Source of the DNA: Deltaproteobacteria bacterium
GTDB lineage: Bacteria; Myxococcota_A; Polyangia; Polyangiales; Ga0077539
Direction: 5' to 3'
Assembly: GCA_016218725.1 (NCBI GenBank)
Contig: JACRDB010000167.1
Coordinates: 1 to 33,796, forward strand
Length of the DNA: 33,796 nucleotides
Both the position numbers and the translations under genes were made by a program. This document shows, piece by piece, positions 1 to 7,780 of the stretch; the first letter of the stretch is position 1; every line of letters begins with the position of its first letter. The notes under the pieces were generated by a model that saw only the letters and a program-made list of their open reading frames with translations, made no database searches and was not told the origin of the DNA.

Positions 1-37
1 CCCTTGCTACGGCGACATCCTCGCACCTCACGTAAGC

Positions 38-55
38 GCCCCCCGGCAGGGGGGC
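38..55. terminator. GC hairpin, possible terminator of an upstream gene
   Basis: A perfect 7-bp stem (GCCCCCC with GGGGGGC) closes on a GGCA tetraloop. No T tract follows on either strand, so if it terminates transcription it is not a classical intrinsic terminator. Its place at the window edge suggests the 3' end of a gene to the left, which cannot be seen. Confidence 0.35.
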
Positions 56-72
56 TGGCATTCGTGAACAGG

Positions 73-89
73 CCGGCCCAACGGGCCGG
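73..89. terminator. second GC hairpin
   Basis: CCGGCCC and GGGCCGG form a perfect 7-bp stem around an AAC loop, 17 bases after the first hairpin. Together they resemble a double 3'-end structure. The function is inferred only from position. Confidence 0.3.
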
Positions 90-94
90 TGGGC

Positions 95-200
95 CGCACC
101 GAGGACGGTCACCCAACGGCGCTCACCCGCATCGAGGACGGTCACGCCACGGGGCGGACGCGCGACGAGTACGCCCACCCAACGGTGCGCAAGGGACACC
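95..200. repeat. degenerate 33-bp direct repeat with GAGGACGGTCAC core
   Basis: The 12-mer GAGGACGGTCAC occurs at 101 and again at 134, exactly 33 bases apart, each followed by a C-rich ACGG segment. A third, more diverged copy (GACGAGTACGCCCACCCAACGG) lies around 165-187. The period is a multiple of 3, but no frame looks like a real protein. The GGTCAC core recurs in the 21-bp array at 3824-4000. Confidence 0.45.
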
Positions 201-492
201 CGCGCGCCGCTTGCACACCGCAATATGATTCGAGACAGGTCCTCGCCAGGTGGTGGGATTGGGGCGGTGACCTCGCCGCGCGAGTTGTCACCGACCCGTC
301 ATGGATGGTGGCGGTGGTGTCGGACTCTTCCCGCGCGCGTCGCGCTTGCACCACCATCGCCCAGGGCGAAACGGAGCGCCCCCCTCGGCCGTTGTAGCGG
401 GTGACGGCGCTCGACGGGCGCGCATGGAGCGCGCCGGGGGCGACGTCCGCGCGGGGACCCTGGCGGGTCCTGCCGCGCCAACGGAGGCCTCC

Positions 493-720
493 ATGATTCG
501 ATGCACGCTGGTCCTGGGCATGATCCTTCTGGCCTGCAAGCGGGAGGCGCCGCCGCCCGCGACCGAGGAGCCCGCTGCCTCGCCCCCAGCCGCGCAGGCC
601 CCGCCCGCGCCGACGCCCGCGGTCGCGCCGACGCCCGCGACGACTCCCATGCCCGCCGCTACGCCTACGACTGCGGCCTCGGATGCCGCGACGGACGCCG
701 GCGCCGCCCGCGCGCCCTGA
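493..720 (+). CDS. small Pro/Ala/Thr-rich lipoprotein
   Basis: A 75-residue protein. The ATG at 493 is preceded by GGAGG five bases upstream, which fixes the start. Residues 1-15 are a short type II signal peptide ending in the lipobox LLAC, so Cys15 would be lipidated. The mature part is almost entirely Ala, Pro and Thr with repeated TPA-type units, an extended low-complexity tether with no folded domain. It ends 12 bases from the stop codon of the convergent TonB-like gene. No function can be assigned. It may be a spacer lipoprotein of the envelope or the remnant of a longer one. Confidence 0.7.
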   Translation: MIRCTLVLGMILLACKREAPPPATEEPAASPPAAQAPPAPTPAVAPTPATTPMPAATPTTAASDAATDAGAARAP

Positions 721-732
721 GCGCGACAGACC

Positions 733-1899
733 CTACGGCTCCCGGACGCGCCGCACGCGCACTCTTACGCCGAAGGGCCCCCCCTGCGAGGACCACACGG
801 TCCAGCCCCCGAGGGAGCCGCACGCGATCGGGACGTGGGCGTCGCGGTCCTCGCCCACCTCCACCAGCCAGCGGGTGTAGGTCACCGCCGCCCCGGCGTC
901 CGCCGCGCGCAGCGGGGTGACCTCGGTCTGGCCGTCCTGAAGCGCCGTCAGAGCCGCGCGGTCCAGCGCCGCCTCGCCCGAGGAGCGCACCACCCGCGAG
1001 GCCGTCACCGCGCCGCGGGCGTCGTGGGTGAGCTCCGCCAGGAGCCTCAGGGCGCGGTAGTGCTGGCAGGGCGCGTAGCCCGGCCCGAGCCGCTCCGTGG
1101 TGTAGGACTGCGCGTGAGCCGCGTCCAGCGCGTCCCCGACGCTCGTCTCGCGCTCGGCGCTGCCGCTGCCGTTGGAGGGCCGCCGGAGGGGCCCCAGGGA
1201 CACCACCGGCGCCGTCGTGAGGCGCTCGCTCACGCGCTCCAGGGCCCGGTACGGGTCCAGGAACTCCTGCGTGCGCCGCGCCACCGTGCGGTCCCTCACC
1301 ACCGCCCCCGTCGGGAGCCGGTTGCGGCTCTCCGCCAGCACGGCCAGCGTCGGGGCCATGGCCACCGCCCGGGCTCGCTCGGCCTGGCCCTCCGGCGAGA
1401 GGTCCCTCGCCGCGCCGTCCACCGCCAGGCCCGTTCCCAACGCCGTGGCCGCGCGGTAGAGCCCCGCCGCGTCCAACGGCCCGGGTGAGGGCGCTGGCGA
1501 GGGTGACGGCGGCTCCGCGGGGCCCGCGCCCGAGGGCGTAGGTATCGCCGGCGCCTCGGGGCCCAGGAGCTCCCCGGTGGCCACCTGCGTAGCCACCCTC
1601 GACGCCGGGAGCGCCGCGCGAGCGATCGCCGCGGTCCTGCGCGCGGTGGGCTCCGCGGGCGCCGACGGCGCGGGGGCGGGCGCCTCGGTGGCCACGGGCG
1701 GCGCCACCTCGAAGGACACCTCCGCCACGGGGGGAAGCTCGGTCCGCGGGGCCCTCGGGGCCTCGGGCTGGATCCTCCGGGACGCTGCCAGGAGCCCCAG
1801 ATGCAGCGCGCAGGACGCCGCCAGGCAGCGCCACGAGCGGTGCGCAGGGGCGATCGGTGCGGGGGTCACGGTCCGGTGGTCCGAACCGGGCGCCAGCAC
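733..1899 (-). CDS. TonB-family energy-transducer-like protein
   Basis: About 388 residues. There is no ATG; the GTG at 1899 has GGA seven bases upstream and lies 17 bases after the potassium channel gene, and a second in-frame GTG at 1869 is the alternative. Near the N-terminus a short hydrophobic segment (CLAASCALHLGLLAA) would anchor the protein in the inner membrane. It is followed by a long Pro/Ala-rich region suited to spanning the periplasm. The last ~100 residues resemble the TonB/TolA C-terminal domain: after a GxGYAPC start comes a stretch with 'RVVRSSGEAALDRAAL', the family's typical x-SSG-x-x-LD-x-A-A-L pattern. Known role of the family: passing proton-motive force to outer-membrane receptors. 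No exbB/exbD genes are adjacent. It could serve the TonB-dependent receptor at 15382-17484, but that is only inference. Confidence 0.75.
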   Translation of the reverse strand: MLAPGSDHRTVTPAPIAPAHRSWRCLAASCALHLGLLAASRRIQPEAPRAPRTELPPVAEVSFEVAPPVATEAPAPAPSAPAEPTARRTAAIARAALPASRVATQVATGELLGPEAPAIPTPSGAGPAEPPSPSPAPSPGPLDAAGLYRAATALGTGLAVDGAARDLSPEGQAERARAVAMAPTLAVLAESRNRLPTGAVVRDRTVARRTQEFLDPYRALERVSERLTTAPVVSLGPLRRPSNGSGSAERETSVGDALDAAHAQSYTTERLGPGYAPCQHYRALRLLAELTHDARGAVTASRVVRSSGEAALDRAALTALQDGQTEVTPLRAADAGAAVTYTRWLVEVGEDRDAHVPIACGSLGGWTVWSSQGGPFGVRVRVRRVREP

Positions 1900-1916
1900 G
1901 GATTGTTCCGGGCTCT

Positions 1917-2948
1917 TCAGGGCGCCGGGGGGAGGGCCCCGAGGGCGGCCCGGAGCCTCTCGATCTCCCGGCGCTCCCCGAGGACGATGAGCGTGAGGCC
2001 CGCCTCCAGGACGAGCTCCGCGCCGGGGTTGAACACGTAGCGCCCCGCGGCGCGGGTGGCCACGACGAGCACGTCGCTCACCTTCCGGAGCTGGGCGGCG
2101 GCCAGGGTGCGGCCTACGAAGGGGCTCGTCGCCGGGAGCGTGGCCTCCTCGATGCGCAGGACGTGCTCCGGGTCCCGGAGGATCAGGTCCAGGAACTCCG
2201 TGGCCGTGGGGCGGATCATCTCGCTGGCGAGGCGCAGGCCGCCGATGTTGTTGGTGGACACCACGCGGTCGGCCCCGGCCTTGCGGAGCTTGGGCTCGGC
2301 GGAGTGCTCCGTGCACTTGGCCACGATGCGCAGCGATGGGTTCAGGCTCCGGGCGCTCAGGGTCACGTAGAGGTTGGCCTTGTCGTCGGACAGCGCCGCG
2401 ACCACGCCCCGGGCGCGGTGGATGCCGGCGCTCACCAGGGTCTCGTCCTCCGTGGCGTCCCCGACGAGGTAGGTCATGGTGGGGTCCAGGGCGCGCAGGT
2501 GCTCCAGCTTGGTGGCGTCCTCGTCCACGGCCACGAAGGGCGTGCGGGTGGCCCGGAACTCCTCCAGGACGTGGGTGCCCGTGCGGCCGATGCCGCACAC
2601 GATGATGTGGTTCTCCATGCGCGCGATGCTCTTCCTGACCCGGTTGCGACGGAACAGATCCCGGAGGTCGTCCTCGACGATGAGGGCCGTGACGTTGGAC
2701 GCGAAGTACACCACGCTCCCGGTGCCCAGGACGATCAGCACCACCGTGAGGGCCCTTGCGTAGCGCACCTCGGCGATGCCCGGCAGCTCGCCGTAGCCCA
2801 CCGTCGAGAGGGTGATCACCGTGTGGTAGAAGCAGTCCGACCAGGACCAGCGACCCCGGCCCAGGAGGTGGTACCCGCCGGCGCCGCCGAAGAGCATCAA
2901 CACCAGCACCACGGTGGCCAGGTAGATCCTTCGGACGATGCCTCCCAT
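1917..2948 (-). CDS. two-TM potassium channel with RCK (TrkA-N/TrkA-C) domains
   Basis: 343 residues, the size of MthK-type channels. The N-terminus has TM1 (about 7-28), a pore helix, and the selectivity filter STVGYGE, which marks a K+-selective pore. TM2 (about 65-90) follows. A cytoplasmic Rossmann domain begins at 'IIVCGIGRTGTHVLEEF', whose GxGxxG loop is typical of nucleotide- or ligand-binding RCK domains. The C-terminal ~90 residues fit an RCK-C/TrkA-C domain. The ATG at 2948 comes just before the first membrane segment. It is likely a tetrameric channel with a gating ring of eight RCK domains that controls membrane potential or K+ flow. It lies between the unknown gene at 2978-3700 (29-base gap) and the TonB-like gene (17-base gap), so the three may be cotranscribed. 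Confidence 0.92.
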   Translation of the reverse strand: MGGIVRRIYLATVVLVLMLFGGAGGYHLLGRGRWSWSDCFYHTVITLSTVGYGELPGIAEVRYARALTVVLIVLGTGSVVYFASNVTALIVEDDLRDLFRRNRVRKSIARMENHIIVCGIGRTGTHVLEEFRATRTPFVAVDEDATKLEHLRALDPTMTYLVGDATEDETLVSAGIHRARGVVAALSDDKANLYVTLSARSLNPSLRIVAKCTEHSAEPKLRKAGADRVVSTNNIGGLRLASEMIRPTATEFLDLILRDPEHVLRIEEATLPATSPFVGRTLAAAQLRKVSDVLVVATRAAGRYVFNPGAELVLEAGLTLIVLGERREIERLRAALGALPPAP

Positions 2949-2977
2949 CAGCGCGGCGATGCTACCGTGAGTTGGAC

Positions 2978-3700
2978 CTAGTCCGTAGGGGCGAAGAGCA
3001 CCACCGCGCCCTCGGCCACGGAGACCACACCGTAGCCTACGTCCCAGAGCGCCAGGAGCGCCCCGAAGGGGTCCGGCAGGGCGCCAAAGCGCGACCCCTG
3101 CGGGGGATGGCCCTCCGGGACCCGGAGGCCCTCGGTGGAGGCCCTCGCCCAGCGTCGGGAGGCCTCCAGGTCCATCAAGAAGGCGCGCACGCCCGGTCCT
3201 CGGGGGTCCAGCCCCGTGGGATTGGGCGGCGCCTCGGGGCGCACCCCGGCGTCCAGGGCGCCGAGCGCCGCCGCCCATGGCGCCGAGGCCAGGGCCTGGG
3301 TCTTGAAGGTGTGCCTGGGCCCCGTGCGCCAGTGGACCCCGGTGGGGGCCTCGGCGCCCCAGGGACCCAGCCGAGCCAGCCACTCCTGGGCGTCCAGGGC
3401 AGCCTGGGCGATGCCCGACGGATCCGAGGCCAGGGCCACGGCGCCGTCCACGGTCCCGGGGCCCTTCTGGAGCGTCGCGCCGTCGATCATCCACGACGGC
3501 CTCAGGCTCGCTCCGGTGCGGTAGGCCCCGTCGTCCCGGGTGGGCGCTCCGGGCACCAGGCCCCAGACCGCCAGGGCCCTCCAGGCCTCCTCCGGGTCCG
3601 TCACCCCCGCCACCACGGCGCGAGCCTCGGCCAGCCGAGGCCGCTTGGGGTGCAGCACCGTTCGTACCCGGAGCGCCAGGATGTCCGAGTCCGTGGACAT
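2978..3700 (-). CDS. hypothetical protein, 240 aa
   Basis: I do not recognise this protein. It starts at an ATG at 3700 and has no signal peptide or membrane segment, so it should be cytoplasmic. It is rich in Ala, Gly, Pro and Trp. The N-terminal part (about 1-60) looks like a small helical scoring or accounting domain (TDPEEAWRALAVWGLVPG); this pattern is seen in several myxobacterial hypothetical proteins. The C-terminal segment ends in a hydrophobic strand (GVVSVAEGAVVLFAP). Coding reality is supported by its frame, its clean fit between the potassium channel and the intergenic repeat array, and an ordinary amino-acid composition. Function unknown. Confidence 0.7.
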   Translation of the reverse strand: MSTDSDILALRVRTVLHPKRPRLAEARAVVAGVTDPEEAWRALAVWGLVPGAPTRDDGAYRTGASLRPSWMIDGATLQKGPGTVDGAVALASDPSGIAQAALDAQEWLARLGPWGAEAPTGVHWRTGPRHTFKTQALASAPWAAALGALDAGVRPEAPPNPTGLDPRGPGVRAFLMDLEASRRWARASTEGLRVPEGHPPQGSRFGALPDPFGALLALWDVGYGVVSVAEGAVVLFAPTD

Positions 3701-3755
3701 TCACCGTGCACCCTAGCACTGTCGGGCTGGATCCTCCCTGCACCTACAGCCAGAA

Positions 3756-3790
3756 TTGCACATAGAACGCGACAATTTGTCTCGATACGC
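3756..3790. promoter_or_regulatory. AT-rich upstream segment with GACAA-T-TTGTC palindrome
   Basis: This is the most AT-rich patch of the 3701-4042 intergenic region. It contains an 11-base inverted repeat GACAA-T-TTGTC at 3771-3781 and TTGCAC at 3756. It sits about 70 bases upstream of the minus-strand unknown gene and could hold the promoter/operator for the 3700-to-733 gene group. No confident -35/-10 pair was found. Confidence 0.3.
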
Positions 3791-3823
3791 ATGAACTTCC
3801 ACCCTCCACGTGGCCTTTGGGAT

Positions 3824-4000
3824 GGGTCACAAGCTCCGACGACAGGGTCACGAGCTCTGGTGATGGTGTTCGCGGGTCCGGGCGAGAGGGTCACAGGCTT
3901 GGGCGAGAGGGTCACAGACCACGCGTGGAGGGTCACAGACCACGCGCGGAGGGTCACAGACCACGTGCGGAGGGTCACAGACCACGCGCGAAGGGTCACA
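3824..4000. repeat. 21-bp tandem repeat array, GGGTCAC core
   Basis: GGGTCAC begins at 3824, 3845, 3888, 3909, 3930, 3951, 3972 and 3993. All steps are 21 bases except one 43-base step that hides a degenerate unit plus one base. The central units read GGGTCACAGACCACGCGNGGA and are nearly identical; the first units are diverged, so the array seems to have grown toward the gamma-glutamyltransferase gene. Read as protein on the minus strand it gives a VTLRAWS heptad, but no credible gene starts there and the one-base insertion breaks any common frame. It is not a CRISPR array because there are no spacers. Possible roles include iterated protein-binding sites or simple slippage. Confidence 0.85.
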
Positions 4001-4042
4001 CCCCTTCCCTGACAAGGCGATGGCGGTCACTCTGGGGCCACG

Positions 4043-5857
4043 GTGAGTGGCCCTGCTCGGACATGGCCTGCGCGGGCCCTGGCGCTCCTGGCGATGGTCC
4101 TGGCCTGCCGCGCGGGCCACCCGCGACCGGAGACACCCCGCTCCCGCGGTGGTGCGTGTCCTCTGGCGGAGGCCCATTCGCCGGCGTTCCCGGTCGGGTG
4201 GCCCCTTCGGCCCTCTGGAGTGCCTCGGGCGGTGTCCCGTCGGGGCGTGGTGGCCAGCACCGACCGCGTGGCGAGCGAGGTGGGCGCCGAGGTGCTCCGC
4301 CGGGGAGGCAACGCTGTGGACGCCGCGGTGGCGATGCACCTCTGCCTGGCCGTGGTGAACCCCGAGGCGGGCAACCTCGGCGGGGGAGGGTACGCCCTGG
4401 TGGTGCTCCCAGACGGTGCCGTGAGGGCCCTGGACTTCCGCGAGACGGCCCCGGCGGCGGTCACCCGGACGCTCTACCTGGACGCTCCGACGGTGAACGG
4501 CCGCCCGGCTTCGCTCTTTGGCCCGCTGGCGGTGGGGGTTCCGGGCTCCGTGGCGGGGCTCTGGGCCCTGCACCGGGCGCACGGAACAAGGCCCTGGGCC
4601 GAGCTCGTCGCGCCGGCCATCGAGCTTGCCCGGGGGATCGTGGTGCATGAACGCCTGGCCACGTCCCTGCGAACCTATACCGACGCCCTCGCCTTGGACC
4701 CAGGGGCTCGGGCGGTGTTTCTTCGCCCTGATGGCACCGCCCCGGCGGTGGGGGAGAGGCTCGTCCAGGCGGACCTCGCCGTCACCCTGGAGGCCCTCGC
4801 CCGCGACGGCGCCGACGGGTTCTACCGCGGCCCCTTTGCGGCGCGGGTGGAGGCCTGGATGCGCGACCACGGGGGGATCCTCACCGCCCGGGACCTCGCG
4901 GGCTACGAAGCCCGGTGGCGCGAGCCCCTGAGGGTGCCCTACCGAGGGTGGACCCTGGTCACCGTGGGGCCGTCGTCGTCGGGGGGCCTCGCGCTGGGGC
5001 TCCTTCTAGGCACGCTGGCCGCGCGGGGGCAAAGCCCTCCGTGGCACTCCACGGACGCCCTGCACCTCTTCGCGGAGGCTTCGCGCCGCGCCTACGCCGA
5101 CCGCAACGCCTGGACCGGCGACCCCGACGCGGTGGAGGTCCCCGTGGCGAGGCTCCTCTCCCGGGCCTACCTCCAGGCCCGCGCGGCGGAGTTGCCAGCC
5201 GAGCGCGCCACGCCCCCGGGGGCGGTGCGTACGGGGCTGCCGGAGAGCGCCCACACCACGCACCTCACGGTGGCCGATGGCCGCGGGGGCTTCGTGGCGC
5301 TCACCACCACGCTCAACGCGCTCTACGGCGCCAGGGTGCTGGTGCCCGGCACGGGGGTGCTGCTCAACGGCCAGATGGGGGACTTCACCACGCGGCCGGG
5401 CGAGGCCAACGCCTACGGGCTCGTGCAGGGCGCGCGCAACGAGGTGGCCCCGGGGCGAAGGATGGTGTCATCCATGGCCCCGACGGTGGCGCTGGACCCG
5501 TCCGGGGCGGTGCGCCTGGTGCTGGGCACCCCGGGCGGCGCGACCATCCCCACGACGCTCGCGCAGGTGGTGTCGAACATCGTGGACCACGGCATGGACC
5601 CGGCCTCCGCCGTGGCCGCCCCGAGGGTCCATCGTCAGGACAGCCCCGAGGGCCTCTTCACCGAACACGGGGGCCTGGACCCCACGGTGGCACGGGGCCT
5701 CACGGCCCGAGGGCACCACCTGGAGGAGCGCCCGGGCTTCCAGGGTGACGTGCAGCTCGTGGCGGTGCGCTGCGACGGGGCGCTGGTGGCCCTCTCGGAC
5801 CCACGACGGGGCGGGAGCCCCGCGGCGGTGCCCGAGGCCGTGGCCATCGTGCATTGA
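4043..5857 (+). CDS. ggt: gamma-glutamyltransferase, lipoprotein form
   Basis: 604 residues from a GTG at 4043 that directly follows the repeat array. The N-terminus ends in the lipobox LAC at about residue 22, so the enzyme should be anchored in the envelope rather than secreted free. The family hydrolyses or transfers the gamma-glutamyl group of glutathione and related peptides, and matures by autocleavage before a Thr. Here the cleavage site lies in 'ESAHTTHLTVAD' with Thr405 as the predicted nucleophile and new N-terminus of the small subunit. The substrate-binding Arg appears in LDFRETAP, the oxyanion serines in RRMVSSM, and GNLGGGGY is the usual N-terminal glycine motif. A difference from many relatives is MGDF in place of MDDF after the conserved Asn. 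It is single-gene and convergent with the SASA esterase (14 bases apart). Confidence 0.95.
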   Translation: MSGPARTWPARALALLAMVLACRAGHPRPETPRSRGGACPLAEAHSPAFPVGWPLRPSGVPRAVSRRGVVASTDRVASEVGAEVLRRGGNAVDAAVAMHLCLAVVNPEAGNLGGGGYALVVLPDGAVRALDFRETAPAAVTRTLYLDAPTVNGRPASLFGPLAVGVPGSVAGLWALHRAHGTRPWAELVAPAIELARGIVVHERLATSLRTYTDALALDPGARAVFLRPDGTAPAVGERLVQADLAVTLEALARDGADGFYRGPFAARVEAWMRDHGGILTARDLAGYEARWREPLRVPYRGWTLVTVGPSSSGGLALGLLLGTLAARGQSPPWHSTDALHLFAEASRRAYADRNAWTGDPDAVEVPVARLLSRAYLQARAAELPAERATPPGAVRTGLPESAHTTHLTVADGRGGFVALTTTLNALYGARVLVPGTGVLLNGQMGDFTTRPGEANAYGLVQGARNEVAPGRRMVSSMAPTVALDPSGAVRLVLGTPGGATIPTTLAQVVSNIVDHGMDPASAVAAPRVHRQDSPEGLFTEHGGLDPTVARGLTARGHHLEERPGFQGDVQLVAVRCDGALVALSDPRRGGSPAAVPEAVAIVH

Positions 5858-5871
5858 GCATCCCTACGAGG

Positions 5872-7680
5872 TCACGGCACGGTGAGTTCGAAATGTACGC
5901 AGTAGTTTCGCTGGTCGCTGTGGAAGGTCAGCGTCGCCTCGCCCGAGGCGCCCGCCCACGGCCGCGAGAGCGTGATCGCCGTGTCGGCGCGCGCCGTGAC
6001 GCTCGTCTCGCCCGCGATCCCCGGGCCCTCGACCAGGTCGCGCACCCCGCGCCGCACGAACGCGCCGGGGGTCACGGGCTCGACCCTCGCCGAGCCCGCG
6101 GTGACCCGCACTCGAAGGGCCTCGCGGTCGGCCCCGACGTAGCGGTCGCTGTCGCGCAGTTGCCCCCGGCGGCCCGCCATGGGTCCCCCGGCGAAGCCGT
6201 CGCCGTCCTGGGTCATCGCGTAGCGCACGGTCACCGGGCCCGCGGGCACCTCGCGCAGCACCACCTCGACGCTCGCCCCCGTGAGGCGCGCGTCCTCGAT
6301 GCGCAGCCGCCCGGCGGCGCCCTCGACCTCGAAGCCCCGGCCCTGCGCCCACTCGGTGAACGCGGTCTGGTGCGGCGCCGGGATCGAGGTGTCCCACGCG
6401 AGGGGCGGCACTGGGACGTCGAACTCGATGGTGAGCACCCGCCCCGCGCGCCGCGCCGCCCGCGGCTGCAGGGGCCTCCAGGGTACCCCGCGCACGGCCG
6501 CCTGCTCGAACACCTGCGCGTACTTGATCCCCAGCCGGGTGTACCCGTAGGCGTCGAAGTGCACCCGGTCCGCCGCGTACTGGTACTGGTACCGCGGCCC
6601 GGTGCAGAGCACCTCGCCCGGGTGATCGACCCCGAGGCGCCAGGGGGCAAGCGTTGAGATCGCTCGTGATCCTGCGGTGTTGGGGAAGGTCCCCTGCTGT
6701 GAGACGAGCATCACCAGCGGGGCCGTCTGCCCGGTGATCGCGCGCAGGTCGCGGAGGTAGTCGGTGTAGAGCCGGTAGACGTCGGCGGCGTAGCTCGCGC
6801 GGTTCGCGTCGGTCTCGCCGTGGGTGAGCAGCACCGCCCGCACCGCGTAGGGTTGGCCCGCCCGACGGGCCAGGTCGGTGATCGCGCGCACCTCGTAGAG
6901 CGTCGCTGCGTAAGCCCTCCCGGTGCCCATGCGCTCGATGCTGGTGATGCTGCGCCCGCTCTCTCCCACCACCGAGTGCACCGTGACATAGTCCTCGCCG
7001 AGCGCCGCGCGCGCTCGGGTCGTGAGCTCCAGCGCGAAGGCCGCGTGGGGGGTCTCACCATAGATGTTGTTCGGGTACAGCGGCGGGGCGGGGTAGCCCG
7101 CGCCCGAGAACCGCGGGCGCAGCGGCTCGACCAGCGGCGCCAGCGAGAGCCGGTCGCCCGCGCCGTCGTAGAGCGGCGCCGCGCCCTCGTCGCGGAGCAT
7201 CAGGTTGCCGTAGGGCTGCGTCCCGTGGAGCACCGCCGCGGCCGACGCGCCCACCGACAGGCTCTGCCCCGTCCCGATGATCCCCACCCAGCCGCGCGCC
7301 GGGCGCACCCCGCCCTCGCCCACGGCGCCCTCGGCCGCAGTGTCTCTCGCCACGTCCGTGGCGCCCTCCATGCCCGGGGCGTCGAGCGAGGCGGGCAGCT
7401 CGCCGGTGCCGGGGCCATCGGTCGCCGCCTCAGGGGCGTCCATGGGGGGGCCGAGGTCGGCGGCAGGGGCGTCGAGCTTCGTGTCCGGCGTGTCGCTGCG
7501 GTCGGGCCCCTCGCCGTCGTCCGCGGGCGCATCGGGCTGCGCGTCCGGCGCGTCGCTGGCCACCTCGTCGCCGGCGTCGCTCGGGGCGCCCGGCGCAGGG
7601 GCGTCGAAGCAGCCGCCGAGCAGCCCGCAGGCCAGCAGGGCGAGACGGCGAAGCGCGCGGTCCGTCGGCCCGACAGTCAC
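5872..7680 (-). CDS. SGNH/SASA-type esterase lipoprotein (sialate O-acetylesterase-like)
   Basis: 602 residues. The start is set at the GTG at 7680, with GAGG ten bases upstream and immediately before a signal peptide whose lipobox is LLGGC. A ~100-residue Asp/Ala/Pro-rich linker follows. The catalytic domain begins at 'GWVGIIGTGQSLSVG'; Ser140 in GQS is the likely nucleophile. The block HGETDAN gives the third SGNH motif, and D371/H374 in ADRVHFDAYGY are the likely catalytic Asp and His. These are hallmarks of PF03629 (SASA) carbohydrate acetylesterases, which remove O-acetyl groups from sugars. Residues ~400-600 form a beta-rich C-terminal part of unknown role. Probable action: deacetylation of extracellular polysaccharide. 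It is the last of three minus-strand genes for secreted proteins. Confidence 0.85.
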   Translation of the reverse strand: MTVGPTDRALRRLALLACGLLGGCFDAPAPGAPSDAGDEVASDAPDAQPDAPADDGEGPDRSDTPDTKLDAPAADLGPPMDAPEAATDGPGTGELPASLDAPGMEGATDVARDTAAEGAVGEGGVRPARGWVGIIGTGQSLSVGASAAAVLHGTQPYGNLMLRDEGAAPLYDGAGDRLSLAPLVEPLRPRFSGAGYPAPPLYPNNIYGETPHAAFALELTTRARAALGEDYVTVHSVVGESGRSITSIERMGTGRAYAATLYEVRAITDLARRAGQPYAVRAVLLTHGETDANRASYAADVYRLYTDYLRDLRAITGQTAPLVMLVSQQGTFPNTAGSRAISTLAPWRLGVDHPGEVLCTGPRYQYQYAADRVHFDAYGYTRLGIKYAQVFEQAAVRGVPWRPLQPRAARRAGRVLTIEFDVPVPPLAWDTSIPAPHQTAFTEWAQGRGFEVEGAAGRLRIEDARLTGASVEVVLREVPAGPVTVRYAMTQDGDGFAGGPMAGRRGQLRDSDRYVGADREALRVRVTAGSARVEPVTPGAFVRRGVRDLVEGPGIAGETSVTARADTAITLSRPWAGASGEATLTFHSDQRNYCVHFELTVP

Positions 7681-7759
7681 GGCGGTGCGTACCTCGTGGG
7701 TGCAGGCGATCGGGGCACGGCGGCCCGGGCATCCTCGCACGAATCCCCCCTCGCGCGTA

Positions 7760-7776
7760 GCTCCGCCCGAAGGAGC
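7760..7776 (-). terminator. hairpin after the peroxidase-like gene
   Basis: GCTCC/GGAGC form a 5-bp stem around a 7-base loop, starting five bases after the stop codon of the 7781-9772 gene on the minus strand. No T tract follows. It may weaken read-through into the esterase gene. Confidence 0.35.
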
Positions 7777-7780
7777 CCCA

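Larger units (their letters stand above)
1..492. other. gene-free leader region of the window
   Basis: I see no convincing protein gene here. The open frames on both strands are Arg/Pro/Gly-rich, lack recognisable motifs and have no good ribosome binding site. The stretch holds two GC-rich hairpins (38-55 and 73-89), a degenerate 33-bp repeat (about 95-200) and an AT-richer spot near 220-230. A promoter for the small lipoprotein that starts at 493 probably lies in the second half, but I cannot place -35/-10 boxes with confidence. Confidence 0.6.

Noticed and set aside
3601..3999. Minus-strand frame encoding VTLRAWS heptads
   Set aside because: Only the 21-bp repeat translated; it starts inside the repeat and ends in the middle of another gene. 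Better read as a DNA repeat.
3824..4000. CRISPR array
   Set aside because: Units are contiguous 21-mers with no unique spacers and no cas genes nearby.
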